Positions 1 through 7,483 of a stretch of DNA of 64,000 bases are shown one piece after another. Within the stretch, counting starts at the first letter, position 1. Each line of letters starts with the position of its first letter. The DNA is from Myxococcales bacterium. Lineage in GTDB: Bacteria; Myxococcota_A; Polyangia; Polyangiales; Polyangiaceae. A program made the position numbers and the translations under genes. The DNA is taken from contig JADJQX010000008.1 of NCBI GenBank assembly GCA_016712525.1, forward strand, positions 1,240,001-1,304,000. Direction: 5' to 3'. The notes beneath the pieces were generated by a model. That model did not search any database and had not been told where the DNA came from. It worked only from the letters and a program-made list of their open reading frames with translations.

Positions 1-462
1 GCCGAGCCGATCTCGTGGTTCTCGAAGTTCTCCACGGCGTTCGCCGCGAACGTGGCCACGAACGTGTGGCTCGGGTTCCCGTTCATGATGGTCGTCACGG
101 TGGGCGCGCTCACGGCCGTCCCGAAGGACGTGCTCGAGGCCGCCGAGGTCGACGGCGCGACCCGCTGGCAGCGCTTCCGCCTCGTGGTGATGCCGCTCGT
201 CGCGCCCGCGCTCTTGCCCTCGGTCGTGCTCGGCAGCGTGTGGACCTTCAACATGTTCAACGTCGTGTTCCTCGTCTCGGGCGGCGAGCCCGACGGGCAG
301 ACCGACATCCTCGTCTCCGAGGCGTACCGCTGGGCCTTCACGCGGAACGCGCAGTACGGCTACGCCGCGGCCTACGCCGTGCTCATCTTCGGGCTCCTCT
401 TGCTCATGTCGCGCACGATGCAGCGGCTCACCGCGCCGAAAGAAGACAAGGGGCGCGCCTGA
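1..462 (+). CDS. Sugar ABC transporter permease, MalF-like (5' truncated)
   Basis: Open from the first base in frame 1, so the N-terminus lies outside the window; 153 residues remain. This is the C-terminal half of a MalF-type inner-membrane permease. The EAA loop that docks onto the ATPase is clear (EAAEVDGATRWQRFRLVVMP), followed by hydrophobic helices and a final membrane helix (AAAYAVLIFGLLLLM). Its TGA overlaps the next start as TGATG. The downstream gene is a MalG-type permease, so the pair would form the membrane channel of a binding-protein-dependent maltose/oligosaccharide importer. The substrate is inferred from MalG only; other sugars are possible. Confidence 0.85.
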   Translation, partial: AEPISWFSKFSTAFAANVATNVWLGFPFMMVVTVGALTAVPKDVLEAAEVDGATRWQRFRLVVMPLVAPALLPSVVLGSVWTFNMFNVVFLVSGGEPDGQTDILVSEAYRWAFTRNAQYGYAAAYAVLIFGLLLLMSRTMQRLTAPKEDKGRA

Positions 463-1304
463 TGGACAAAAAGCCTTCGCTCCTCGAGTCGATCCTCGTG
501 CACACGGTGCTGCTCACCGCGGTGGGCTTCGCGATCTATCCCATCTTGTGGGTGGTCACGCTGGCGTTCTCGGCAGGGGGTCTCTCGTCGACCACGGGCG
601 CGCTCCCCTTCCCGCGTGATCCGTCGCTCGAGAACTTCCGCATCGTGACCGGCGGCGGGTCGGGGCTCTTCTTCGCGCAGCTCGGAAATAGCCTCGTCGT
701 GTCGCTCGCGACCGCGATCGTCGCCGTGGCCATCGCGACGCCGGCGGCCTACGCGCTCGCGCGGTTCGAGTTCGTCGGCAAGAAGGCCGGCATGGGCACC
801 TTGCTCGCGACGCAGATGTTCCCCACCGTCGCGAGCGCCGTGCCGCTCTACCTCCTGCTCGAGGCGCTGCACCTCCTCGACTCGCGCGCGGGCCTCGTGC
901 TCGTGTACGCGACCACCTCGGTGCCGTTCGCGATTTTCCAGCTCCGCGGCTCGTTCGAAACGATCCCCGTCGAGCTCGAAGAGGCCGCCATGGTCGACGG
1001 GGCGACTCGCACGCAGGCGTTCCTCATGGTGGTGCTCCCGGCGGCGCGGCCGGCCATCGCGGTCACGGCGCTCTTCGCGTTCATGAGCGCGTGGAACGAG
1101 TTCATCTTGGCGGCGACGCTGCTCTCGCGCGAGACGGCCTTCACGCTGCCCGTGGTGCTCCAGCGGTTCGTGGGCGAGCACGACGCCGCCTGGGGCCCGT
1201 TCGCGGCCGGCGCGATGCTCGTCAGCATCCCCGTGATGGCGCTCTTCTACCTCGCCCAGCGGCAGCTCGTCGGGGGGCTCACCGCCGGCGGCGTGAAGGG
1301 CTAA
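462..1304 (+). CDS. malG: Sugar ABC transporter permease, MalG-like
   Basis: A 280-residue inner-membrane permease of the MalG/CUT1 family. The start is fixed by the TGATG overlap with the upstream permease. Visible are an N-terminal helix (LLTAVGFAIYPILWVV), several more membrane segments, an EAA loop (EEAAMVDGATRTQAFLMVVL), and the C-terminus GGLTAGGVKG, which is the usual ending of maltose permease MalG. It should pair with the upstream MalF-like protein to import maltose or maltodextrin. The binding protein and ATPase are not in the window. Confidence 0.88.
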   Translation: MDKKPSLLESILVHTVLLTAVGFAIYPILWVVTLAFSAGGLSSTTGALPFPRDPSLENFRIVTGGGSGLFFAQLGNSLVVSLATAIVAVAIATPAAYALARFEFVGKKAGMGTLLATQMFPTVASAVPLYLLLEALHLLDSRAGLVLVYATTSVPFAIFQLRGSFETIPVELEEAAMVDGATRTQAFLMVVLPAARPAIAVTALFAFMSAWNEFILAATLLSRETAFTLPVVLQRFVGEHDAAWGPFAAGAMLVSIPVMALFYLAQRQLVGGLTAGGVKG

Positions 1305-1338
1305 AAGCCTCGGGGCTGCGAGTCGTTATGTTCCGAGG

Positions 1339-1358
1339 AGCCCGATCGATCGGGGGCT
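1339..1358. terminator. Possible weak bidirectional terminator
   Basis: A short inverted repeat (CCCG, loop ATCGAT, CGGG, with flanking AGC/GCT) lies between the convergent malG and lipoprotein genes. The stem is short and no T-run follows, so the call is tentative. Confidence 0.3.
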
Positions 1359-1638
1359 AGGTCTCCCCGTCCGGCGAAGCGCCGTCGAGGTCTTGGGGGG
1401 GCTCGGCGTCGGGGGCTTGGGCGTCGGGGGCTTGGGCGTCGGGGGCTTGGGCGTCGGGGGCTTGGGCGTCGGAGGCTTGGGCGTCGGAGCTCGCGTCTCC
1501 CGCGGGTGGTGGTGGCGACGGGGCGGCGACCGCTGGAGACGCGGGAGAGGGTGCCGAGCCGCCGTCGCACGCCGCGATGGCGCCTCCACCGAGCGCGAGG
1601 GTGACGCCGAGAACGAGGAGCCGCGACGACGAGCGCAT
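1357..1638 (-). CDS. Small lipoprotein with DAQAP repeats
   Basis: A 93-residue exported protein. A signal sequence (LLVLGVTLALGGGAIAAC) ends in a lipobox, so the mature protein should be acylated at Cys and membrane-anchored. The mature part is low-complexity: Pro/Ala/Ser, then five DAQAP pentapeptides and an acidic tail ending SPDGET. No domain is visible. It may be a spacer or surface coat lipoprotein. The long alternative frames over this region are repeat artefacts. Confidence 0.6.
   Translation of the reverse strand: MRSSSRLLVLGVTLALGGGAIAACDGGSAPSPASPAVAAPSPPPPAGDASSDAQASDAQAPDAQAPDAQAPDAQAPDAEPPQDLDGASPDGET
1411..1485 (-). repeat. 15-bp tandem repeat (five units) in lipoprotein gene
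   Basis: The unit GGCTTGGGCGTCGGG (plus strand) repeats with a 15-bp period, with cttggg at 1416, 1431, 1446, 1461 and 1476. It encodes DAQAP on the minus strand. Because 15 is divisible by 3, copy-number slippage changes length without a frameshift. Confidence 0.85.
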
Positions 1639-1780
1639 GACCTTCGTGCGTACGTGGCCCGTCTCCGCCCGTCAACTTCACGAGGCGCGGGCGCGTCGGG
1701 CCCGAAGCCCGGACGGTCGCCCCACGCGGAACGGCGAGAGGGTGGAGCTCCGCGCGGAGCTGGCCGAGCTGAGCCGGGGT

Positions 1781-1866
1781 GGAAATTCACGCCTCGTCGA
1801 TGAGGCGGGAAAATGGCGTGTCTCCTTTAAAATCATAGCCTTGCGGCCAACGTCGGTCGGATCTTT
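1781..1866 (+). repeat. 86-bp direct repeat, copy A
   Basis: Matches copy B exactly 161 bp downstream. It contains a stem-loop at 1790-1807 (CGCCTC, loop GTCGAT, GAGGCG), an AT-rich core cctttaaaatcata, and gccaacgtcggtcgg at 1846-1860. The non-multiple-of-3 offset and preserved hairpin suggest a non-coding element. Confidence 0.75.
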
Positions 1867-1941
1867 CCGCGAGGCCGCTCGAGATTCCGCGTACTTGGCG
1901 CGAACGCCTGCCGCTCTTGCGGGAGCGGGCTCGTCCATGGC

Positions 1942-2027
1942 GGGAAGTCACGCCTCAGAAATGAGGCACGAAAAGGGCATGTTTCCTTTAAAATCATACA
2001 CTTGCCGCCAACGTCGGTCGGATCTTC
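1942..2027 (+). repeat. 86-bp direct repeat, copy B
   Basis: Second copy. The hairpin is preserved with a changed loop: GCCTCA, GAAA (a GNRA tetraloop), TGAGGC at 1952-1967. The AT-rich core and the gccaacgtcggtcgg block (2007-2021) follow. It ends about 75 bp before the small gene at 2102, so it could be a leader or regulatory element for that gene. Confidence 0.75.
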
Positions 2028-2101
2028 CCCGCGCCCGGCCCTCCGACAGAATCGGCGCGAAAAATTTGGCCTTCTCTCGCGACCCTGTTTCTCCTCGAGG
2101 C

Positions 2102-2257
2102 ATGCCCAAGAACGCCACCCCGTCTCCCCCGAAGACGACCCCCGAACGCCGCAAGCGTGACGACCGTCGCACGGGAGAGGACCGCCGCGACTTCCCTCGC
2201 CCCGAGGGCCGGCGGCGTGGTGGCGGACGACGCGCGACCGACCCGAAGGAGGCCTGA
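2102..2257 (+). CDS. Small Arg-rich basic protein
   Basis: A 51-residue ORF starting ATG (MPKNATPSPPKTTPERRKRD), followed by paired Arg/Asp motifs (DDRRTGEDRRD) and GRRRGGGRRATD. It has no signal peptide or membrane segment. The RR/DR-rich pattern could bind nucleic acid or be a disordered tail. The only SD-like GAGG is too close (1 nt), so the start is uncertain. The stop is followed 2 nt later by a micro-ORF. Function unknown. Confidence 0.4.
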   Translation: MPKNATPSPPKTTPERRKRDDRRTGEDRRDFPRPEGRRRGGGRRATDPKEA

Positions 2258-2259
2258 CC

Positions 2260-2307
2260 ATGAAGCTCTCGCTCAAGCACCCGATCCACCCGCCGCCCCG
2301 CCGATAG
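2260..2307 (+). CDS. 15-residue micro-ORF with strong Shine-Dalgarno
   Basis: ATG at 2260 sits 7 nt after a perfect AAGGAGG (2246-2252), one of the best ribosome-binding sites in the window. It encodes only MKLSLKHPIHPPPRR before TAG. It lies just after the small basic gene and shares its presumed transcript. It could be a real micropeptide or a translated leader. No function can be assigned. Confidence 0.35.
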   Translation: MKLSLKHPIHPPPRR

Positions 2308-2386
2308 GACGGCGTGGCCCCTCCGCTCGCCGAGCCTGGCGCGTGCGAAGGGGCCGAGAATGCCACCCCCACTTCCGACCGAAGCG

Positions 2387-3751
2387 CTACGCGGCGCGGA
2401 GCCAGCGAGCGTCGAGCTCGGCCAGGAGATGCGCGGCCACGTTGGCGTCGGGCATCCCGGCCTCGAGGACGACGTCCGGAGAGGGCGCCTCGCGCACCGC
2501 GATCGCAAGCTCGTCGATCGCCTCACGCTTGACCGCTTCGAGCGCCGCGTTCTCCGCGTCGCCGAGGCGAGCGCGATAGAACGAAGCCAAATCCCACGAG
2601 AGCTCCGCGTGCGCCGCCTCGTCGAGGGCTACGGCACGCATCACCTCGCGCACCTCGGGATCGCGCGCGCACAAGGCCTGGTAGCTCGCGAGGAGCGCGC
2701 CGTAGGTCTCACGGACACACCCCTCTCGCATGTTCTCGACGGCGAGCTCGAAGAGCGATCGCTCCCCCACGGGCGTGATCACGGGCGCCCTCACGGCGCC
2801 ACCGAAGCGTGTGGCCAAGCGGGACATGGCCTCCGTGTGGCGGACCTCGTCCGCCTCGGCGCGCGCGAGCCGCTCGAGCAGCTCGGCGGGCGCACCGAGC
2901 GCCGAGAGACGCTCACGCAGGTCGGCGAACGTATGGACGCTCGCAGCCTCGAGGTGCGCGATCTCGGAAAAGAGCGCCCCGAGCGACGCCGACCAGCGCG
3001 CGCCCCCTTCGGCGCACGACACGAGCCCCTCGGGCCTTCGCCCCACGGCGCACGGCTGGTCTTTCGGGTACTCGCGCACGATCACGCTCTTCACGATCGT
3101 GAAGCTGCCGTCGGCGCCGACCCGCACGAGGTGCTCGACGAGATCGGAGCACGCGCCGCCGGTCTGGGTGATGAGCTCGTAGCCCCCCTCGGGCAGAGGG
3201 CGAGCGTTCGGTTTCGTGCAGCCGATCCCGTGTTTGTTTTGCTTCGCGACGAGTACGGCTTCGGAGCGTGTGTCGATGGGCCGGATGACGTCGAGCAGCG
3301 CGGCCAAGGACTCGTGCACCGTCACGGTCGAGCCTTTCGTGGACACGGCGTACGCGCGACCGATCCGCGAAGGCCCGACGTCGTCGGTGTAGGGGTTCCA
3401 CCCACCGGTCGCGCTCGCGGCCTTCACCGCGGCGAGACACGCAGGTTTGTCGGCCGCGCTCTTGCACAGCTCACCCGACGTCCCGAGGACCGTGAACGAC
3501 GCTCCCGCGTCCTCGCTCGTCTGCGAGGCGAGGCGGATCTCGAGCCCCTCGGCCTTGTCCGAGAGAGTGTGCCCACGGTACTCGTCGACGACCTGGCCGT
3601 TCTCGCACAGTGACTCGGCGAGCGGCGGGATGCCGTCCTCGTCGACGTCCGTTTCACCTGGGCTCGTGGTGCCACCGCACGCGGCCATGGCCGTTGCCGT
3701 AGCGGAGGCCAACGCGATCGACTGAAGAAGTGAAATAAGAGATAGGCGCAT
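2387..3751 (-). CDS. Lipoprotein with C-terminal ferritin-like diiron domain
   Basis: 454 residues. The signal sequence ends at lipobox AMAAC (Cys25). Residues about 40-250 are an unrecognised Cys-containing region. Residues about 255-400 form a ferritin-like four-helix bundle with the diiron ligand pattern: E268, E302xxH305, E348 and E378xxH381. Proteins with this domain bind two irons and act as oxidases, peroxidases or iron stores; here it would be outside the cytoplasm, an unusual location. A TACGCT hexamer (3763-3758) ends 6 nt before ATG, predicting a leaderless mRNA. The domain call is from the motif spacing; the substrate is unknown. Confidence 0.75.
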   Translation of the reverse strand: MRLSLISLLQSIALASATATAMAACGGTTSPGETDVDEDGIPPLAESLCENGQVVDEYRGHTLSDKAEGLEIRLASQTSEDAGASFTVLGTSGELCKSAADKPACLAAVKAASATGGWNPYTDDVGPSRIGRAYAVSTKGSTVTVHESLAALLDVIRPIDTRSEAVLVAKQNKHGIGCTKPNARPLPEGGYELITQTGGACSDLVEHLVRVGADGSFTIVKSVIVREYPKDQPCAVGRRPEGLVSCAEGGARWSASLGALFSEIAHLEAASVHTFADLRERLSALGAPAELLERLARAEADEVRHTEAMSRLATRFGGAVRAPVITPVGERSLFELAVENMREGCVRETYGALLASYQALCARDPEVREVMRAVALDEAAHAELSWDLASFYRARLGDAENAALEAVKREAIDELAIAVREAPSPDVVLEAGMPDANVAAHLLAELDARWLRAA

Positions 3752-3757
3752 TCGTAG

Positions 3758-3763
3758 AGCGTA
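3758..3763 (-). promoter_or_regulatory. -10 element TACGCT for leaderless ferritin-like gene
   Basis: The hexamer is followed by ctacga and then the ATG at 3751; no Shine-Dalgarno is present. Confidence 0.45.
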
Positions 3764-3936
3764 CGACGAGCCGCGACGAAATCGACCGCCGACGTAGTCC
3801 CCGCCTCGACACCATGTTCGCTCATCTGCGCTTCGAGGCGAAGGTCGACGATTCTTCGTCAGATCGGCGGCGCGCGCGGCGTACCTCCTCGTGCGATGGC
3901 GAAGGAGCCACGCAAGTCCAACAAGGAGGCTCGGTC

Positions 3937-4254
3937 ATGAACATTCGGTCGTTCGGTCAGGTCGTGTGGGCGCTCGCAGGAGCCATCACCCTCAGCGGGC
4001 TCGTCGCGGGGTGTGCGGGCGCACCCGACGACGGAGACGCGCCCTACGAGGTAGAGCTTGCGACGGGCCCCGAGCTGTCGATCTCGAGAGACGACACGAT
4101 CTGGACGACGACCAACGTCTGCACGGCGTGCGGTTGCACGGTGAGCGGATTCGCCTGCGATTGCGGCCTCAGGCCGACCCAAAAGAAGATCGACTGCATC
4201 AAGAACGGCGGGCCCTCGAAGGTGCTCTCGTCGACCTTCATCGCCTCTCCGTGA
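3937..4254 (+). CDS. Small Cys-rich lipoprotein
   Basis: 105 residues. ATG 3937 is chosen because AAGGAGG at 3923-3929 gives ideal spacing and the protein then begins with a normal signal sequence ending LSGLVAGC (lipobox). The mature C-terminal half has a dense cysteine motif (CTACGCTVSGFACDCG) plus one more Cys near the end, six in all. This could form disulfides or bind metal outside the cytoplasm. The layout also recalls a precursor peptide, but no modification genes are adjacent and the lipobox argues for a lipoprotein. Confidence 0.65.
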   Translation: MNIRSFGQVVWALAGAITLSGLVAGCAGAPDDGDAPYEVELATGPELSISRDDTIWTTTNVCTACGCTVSGFACDCGLRPTQKKIDCIKNGGPSKVLSSTFIASP

Positions 4255-4303
4255 GGCCCGCAGCGTCAGGGCGAACGCGCGTGCCTCCTTCGATCCCGAA
4301 TGC

Positions 4304-4309
4304 TACCGT
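4304..4309 (+). promoter_or_regulatory. Extended -10 (TGcTACCGT) for LamG gene
   Basis: TG at 4301-4302 and TACCGT at 4304-4309 end 8 nt before GTG 4318. It overlaps an upstream in-frame ATG at 4300, which therefore cannot be translated from this transcript. Confidence 0.5.
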
Positions 4310-4317
4310 CTCTCTCG

Positions 4318-5157
4318 GTGAGACCTCACTCCGCGCCACTCGTGGTCGGAGGGCTCGTGGCCCTCGCGGCGGCATGCACGGAGTTCTCCACGGTCACCAC
4401 CGGCGGAGACGCGGGCGAGGAGTTGCGCGAGGCGTCCGTGCCGGACAACGCGACCTCCCCGAGCGTGGAGGCCTCGGCGCCCGAGGCTGGCGCGGACACC
4501 TCGACGCCCCGTTGCGACGAGCAGGATCTCGTCGGACGATGGCGCCTCGACGAGGGCAGCGGGACACGCATCTCCGACTGCACCTCGAGCGCGCTCGTGG
4601 GCACCCTCTACGGGGGGACGTGGGTCGAAGGTCGGAAGGGCCGCAAGGCTCTGTCGTTCGTCGGAGGCGACACGGGAGCCCGCATCGATCTCGGCGATCC
4701 GGCCGCGCTCAAGCTCGAAGGTGGCATGACGCTGTCGGCGTGGATCAACGTGAGGACCGTGGCCTCGTACGGCCGCATCTTCGCGAAGAGCGCGAGCGAC
4801 GGCGACCGCGGTTGGGATCTGTTCGTCGACGTCGACGGCTCGCTCGACTTTCGCGTCGCTTCGGGGCCGAACGACTACGTCTTCACGAGCCTGCGCACGT
4901 TCCCCTTGGGGCAATGGAAGCACGTCGCGGCCGTGTTCGATCCGGGGATCGCCGTCCGGCTCTACGTCGACGGCAAGGTGGTCGCCTCGACCACGGTGGG
5001 GATCCCGGCCGCGCAACGCAACAGCACCCGCCCCGCCTACATCGGCGCGCGCGCCGATTGCTGCACGGTCGACGGCGCGCTCGAGGACGTTCGAATCTAC
5101 CGACGCGCCTTGACCGCGACCGAGCTCGACCTGCTCTTCAAGGCGAACGGTCCGTAG
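4318..5157 (+). CDS. Lipoprotein with LamG/concanavalin-like domain
   Basis: 279 residues from GTG. The upstream in-frame ATG (4300) sits on the predicted -10 element, so GTG is preferred. The signal sequence ends LVALAAAC (lipobox). After an acidic linker, residues about 65-279 match the LamG-like jelly-roll family: LVGRWRLDEGSG at the start, MTLSAWINVR, RGWDLFVDVDGSL, WKHVAAVFD, VRLYVDGKVVAST and LEDVRIYRRALTATEL at the end. These domains bind sugars or proteins on the surface. Typical of secreted adhesin-like proteins; the ligand is unknown. Confidence 0.8.
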   Translation: MRPHSAPLVVGGLVALAAACTEFSTVTTGGDAGEELREASVPDNATSPSVEASAPEAGADTSTPRCDEQDLVGRWRLDEGSGTRISDCTSSALVGTLYGGTWVEGRKGRKALSFVGGDTGARIDLGDPAALKLEGGMTLSAWINVRTVASYGRIFAKSASDGDRGWDLFVDVDGSLDFRVASGPNDYVFTSLRTFPLGQWKHVAAVFDPGIAVRLYVDGKVVASTTVGIPAAQRNSTRPAYIGARADCCTVDGALEDVRIYRRALTATELDLLFKANGP

Positions 5158-5222
5158 CCGCCCGTCGCGCGCCTCGCCCGAGAATCGGTCCCGTCGGCTG
5201 GCGCTGCGCGCGAGGAAGGCGC

Positions 5223-6011
5223 TCAGCCGCGGCTTGCCACGAGCGTGTGCGCGAGCTCGCAGAACCCCGTGCCCCGCTCGCCGCTCGTGACGAACCTCGG
5301 GGGGACAGGAAGCCGACCGAGGGCCGTGCGCACGTTCGCCACCCCGACGGTGACACGAAACGCCGAAAAACAAGGGGCGTCGTTGCCGCTGTCGCCCACG
5401 TAGGCGTACCGCGAGAGCGCGCGCCCGGCGTCTTCCCCGAACCTGTGCGCGAGGAACGCCACGACGCCGCTCGCCTTGTCGTGAGGGTCGAACGAGGCGT
5501 GCACGTGGACGCTCGAGCGCGTGGTGCGGGCGCCGTTCGCGCGGATCTCGTCGACGAGGAGGGCCACCCTGTCTTCGGGCAGCTTCACGCGCTCGCCCAC
5601 GTCCCACGTGACGTCGGAGACACGCGCGTCGACGTCGTCCGAGAGGCGCACCTCGGGGACGACCGAGCGCACGGATTCGACGATGCGCCCGAGCCGCACG
5701 CGGCGCGATCGACGCTCTTCGGGCGAACAAACGTCGACCCTAACCACATGATTTCCCTCACGAAAGACGGATATGCCGCCGTTCTCCGTGACCACCCCGT
5801 CGACCGGCCACTGGCGCGCGAGCACCTCGCCCCAGCCCGAAGGCCGCCCGGTGACCGCGACCAAGCGGAGGCCCGCGCGTTTCATGGCGAAGAGGCTCGC
5901 GTAGGCGGCCTCCTCGAGGCGGCCGTGCGAGAGCAGCGTGTCGTCGAGATCGAAGAGGAGCCCGTCGATGCGCGAGGCCTCCTCGCGCGTAAGCTTCGCG
6001 AGCGGGATCAT
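5223..6011 (-). CDS. HAD-superfamily phosphatase (type IIB)
   Basis: 262 residues. Motif I is DGLLFDLDDTL, motif II VAVTGRP, and motif IV YVGDSGNDAPCF, all typical of Cof/sucrose- or mannosyl-phosphoglycerate-phosphatase-like HAD enzymes, which remove phosphate from small metabolites in the cytoplasm. ATG overlaps the stop of the upstream rRNA methyltransferase (ATGA), showing translational coupling. Substrate not determinable from sequence. Confidence 0.8.
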   Translation of the reverse strand: MIPLAKLTREEASRIDGLLFDLDDTLLSHGRLEEAAYASLFAMKRAGLRLVAVTGRPSGWGEVLARQWPVDGVVTENGGISVFREGNHVVRVDVCSPEERRSRRVRLGRIVESVRSVVPEVRLSDDVDARVSDVTWDVGERVKLPEDRVALLVDEIRANGARTTRSSVHVHASFDPHDKASGVVAFLAHRFGEDAGRALSRYAYVGDSGNDAPCFSAFRVTVGVANVRTALGRLPVPPRFVTSGERGTGFCELAHTLVASRG

Positions 6012-7201
6012 CGGTGCAGCACCTCGGCGACGAGCGCCTTCAAGTAGAGCCCCTCGGGGAAGGCCGCGCCGACGGGGTGATCGAAGCCCTGGAAGTGGCG
6101 CTCGAGCACGACGGCCGTGGTGTTGGAGCGCTGGGCCCCGACCGCGAGGGCGCGGGTGAGCGCGTTCATGTCGACCGCGGCCGAGCACGAGCAGAACACG
6201 AGCAGGCCACCGGGTTTCACCGCGCTCGTCGCGAGCTTCGCGAGCTCCGCGTAGGCCTTCTGAGCCTGATCGCGGGACGCCTTCGAGGGCGCCAGACGAG
6301 GCGGATCGCACACCACGAGGTCGTACGAGGAGTGGGCCTCGCGGAGGGCGGCGCGGGCGTCGTGTTTGGCGAAGGCCATCACGTCGGGGAGCTTGTTTTC
6401 TCGGGCGAGCGTAGCGCCGACCTCGACGGCGATCGCGCTGTCGTCGACGCACACGACGTCCCTAGCGCCACCGCGCGCCGCCGCGAGCCCGAACGCGCCG
6501 ACGTAGCTGTACGCATCGAGGACGCGCTTGCCCCGCGCGAGCTGCTCGACGCGGGCGCGGAGGCCTCGCTGATCGAAGTAGTAGCCCGTCTTCTGGCCGA
6601 GCTCCTTCGGGAGGCGGAAGTCGAACCCTCGCTCACGGAAGCGGAGCTCGCCGTCGAACGTGCCGCGCACCACGCCCTCGCCGCGCGCGAACCCCTCGGC
6701 CTTCGCCGAGTGCTCGGGGGTGCGATCGACGATGGCCTTGGGCTCGATCACGTCGGAGAGGGCCTCGAGCACCATCGCCTCGCGGAGCTTCATGCCGATC
6801 GTGAGGAGCTGCACGACGAGCACGTCACGGAAGCGATCGACGATGAGGCCGGGGAGCCCGTCGCCCTCGGAGTGGACGAGCCGGTACCCGTCGGTCGCCT
6901 CGTCCCCGAGGCCGAGCGAGAGCCTGCGGGTGAGCGCCGCGTGGATGCGCGTGCGGAAGAAGGCCGCGTCGATGGGGAGCTCGGCCTCGCGCGTGACGAC
7001 ACGCACGGCGATGGCGCTCTTCGGCGAGTAGAAGCCACGGCCCAAGAACCCTCCGCGAGGGTCTTCGACGCGGACCACGTCGCCCGGGGTGGCGCCGCCA
7101 CGGACGTCGTCGATGGCCTGGGCGAAGACCCATGGGTGGCCCGTCCACACCGGCTGGACGTGACCGGGCTTCAGGCGAACGATGGGCTCGGGGGGATGCA
7201 C
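6008..7201 (-). CDS. rlmI: 23S rRNA m5C methyltransferase, RlmI-like
   Basis: 397 residues from GTG 7201, chosen because the conserved N-terminus (IVRLKPGHVQPVWTGHPWVF, a PUA domain) follows directly. Residues about 1-80 are PUA. The C-terminal Rossmann methyltransferase domain has VLDAYSYVGAFGLAAARGG (SAM binding), VCDPPRLAPSK and the catalytic VFCSCS motif. The family methylates a cytosine in 23S rRNA (C1962 in E. coli). It overlaps the HAD gene by 4 nt. A longer frame extends upstream but adds only non-conserved sequence. Confidence 0.85.
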   Translation of the reverse strand: MHPPEPIVRLKPGHVQPVWTGHPWVFAQAIDDVRGGATPGDVVRVEDPRGGFLGRGFYSPKSAIAVRVVTREAELPIDAAFFRTRIHAALTRRLSLGLGDEATDGYRLVHSEGDGLPGLIVDRFRDVLVVQLLTIGMKLREAMVLEALSDVIEPKAIVDRTPEHSAKAEGFARGEGVVRGTFDGELRFRERGFDFRLPKELGQKTGYYFDQRGLRARVEQLARGKRVLDAYSYVGAFGLAAARGGARDVVCVDDSAIAVEVGATLARENKLPDVMAFAKHDARAALREAHSSYDLVVCDPPRLAPSKASRDQAQKAYAELAKLATSAVKPGGLLVFCSCSAAVDMNALTRALAVGAQRSNTTAVVLERHFQGFDHPVGAAFPEGLYLKALVAEVLHR

Positions 7202-7396
7202 GTTTGCGCAGCTCTTTCGCGAAAATGGGGTCGGGCGGACGGGACCGTGGCCCCTTTTGCCCGACTTTCGGGGCCTGGGGCAAGTCTGCACGGGGCCCGA
7301 CGCTCGGCGACACCCGTTGTCGTCGCCTTGTGAACCGCGGTCAACAGCGCCAGGGGACGAACGATGGAAAATCGGCCACAATCCTCTTCGAGCGCG

Positions 7397-7412
7397 TGGC
7401 ACTCGTGTTGCT
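7397..7412 (+). promoter_or_regulatory. Sigma-54 (-24/-12) promoter
   Basis: TGGCAC (7397-7402), 5 nt, TTGCT (7408-7412). The GG and GC dinucleotides are separated by exactly 10 nt, as the family consensus requires. The predicted start site is near 7423, about 60 nt before the beta-barrel gene. An enhancer-binding activator would be needed. Confidence 0.65.
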
Positions 7413-7483
7413 AGGACCCTACCGTTCCGTCAGGTAGGTTCTTCTCGGTACGAGGAGCCGCCCGTCGGCAGGAGCGCCCGCCC

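Larger units (their letters stand above)
1639..2101. other. 463-bp intergenic region with duplicated element
   Basis: No convincing gene. Frames are open only because of base composition; on the minus strand both element copies read as similar peptides (MILKET) but in different frames, which argues against coding. The region holds two copies of an 86-bp element, described separately, and otherwise unstructured GC-rich DNA. Confidence 0.6.

Noticed and set aside
1577..2257. 226-codon plus-strand frame across the 86-bp repeats
   Set aside because: The repeats are offset by 161 bp, so the copies fall in different frames; no start signal and no domain. Only the last 51 codons were kept as a tentative gene.
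3937..4254. RiPP precursor interpretation of the Cys-rich mini-protein
   Set aside because: It has a standard signal sequence with lipobox, and no radical-SAM, lanthipeptide or YcaO gene is nearby.
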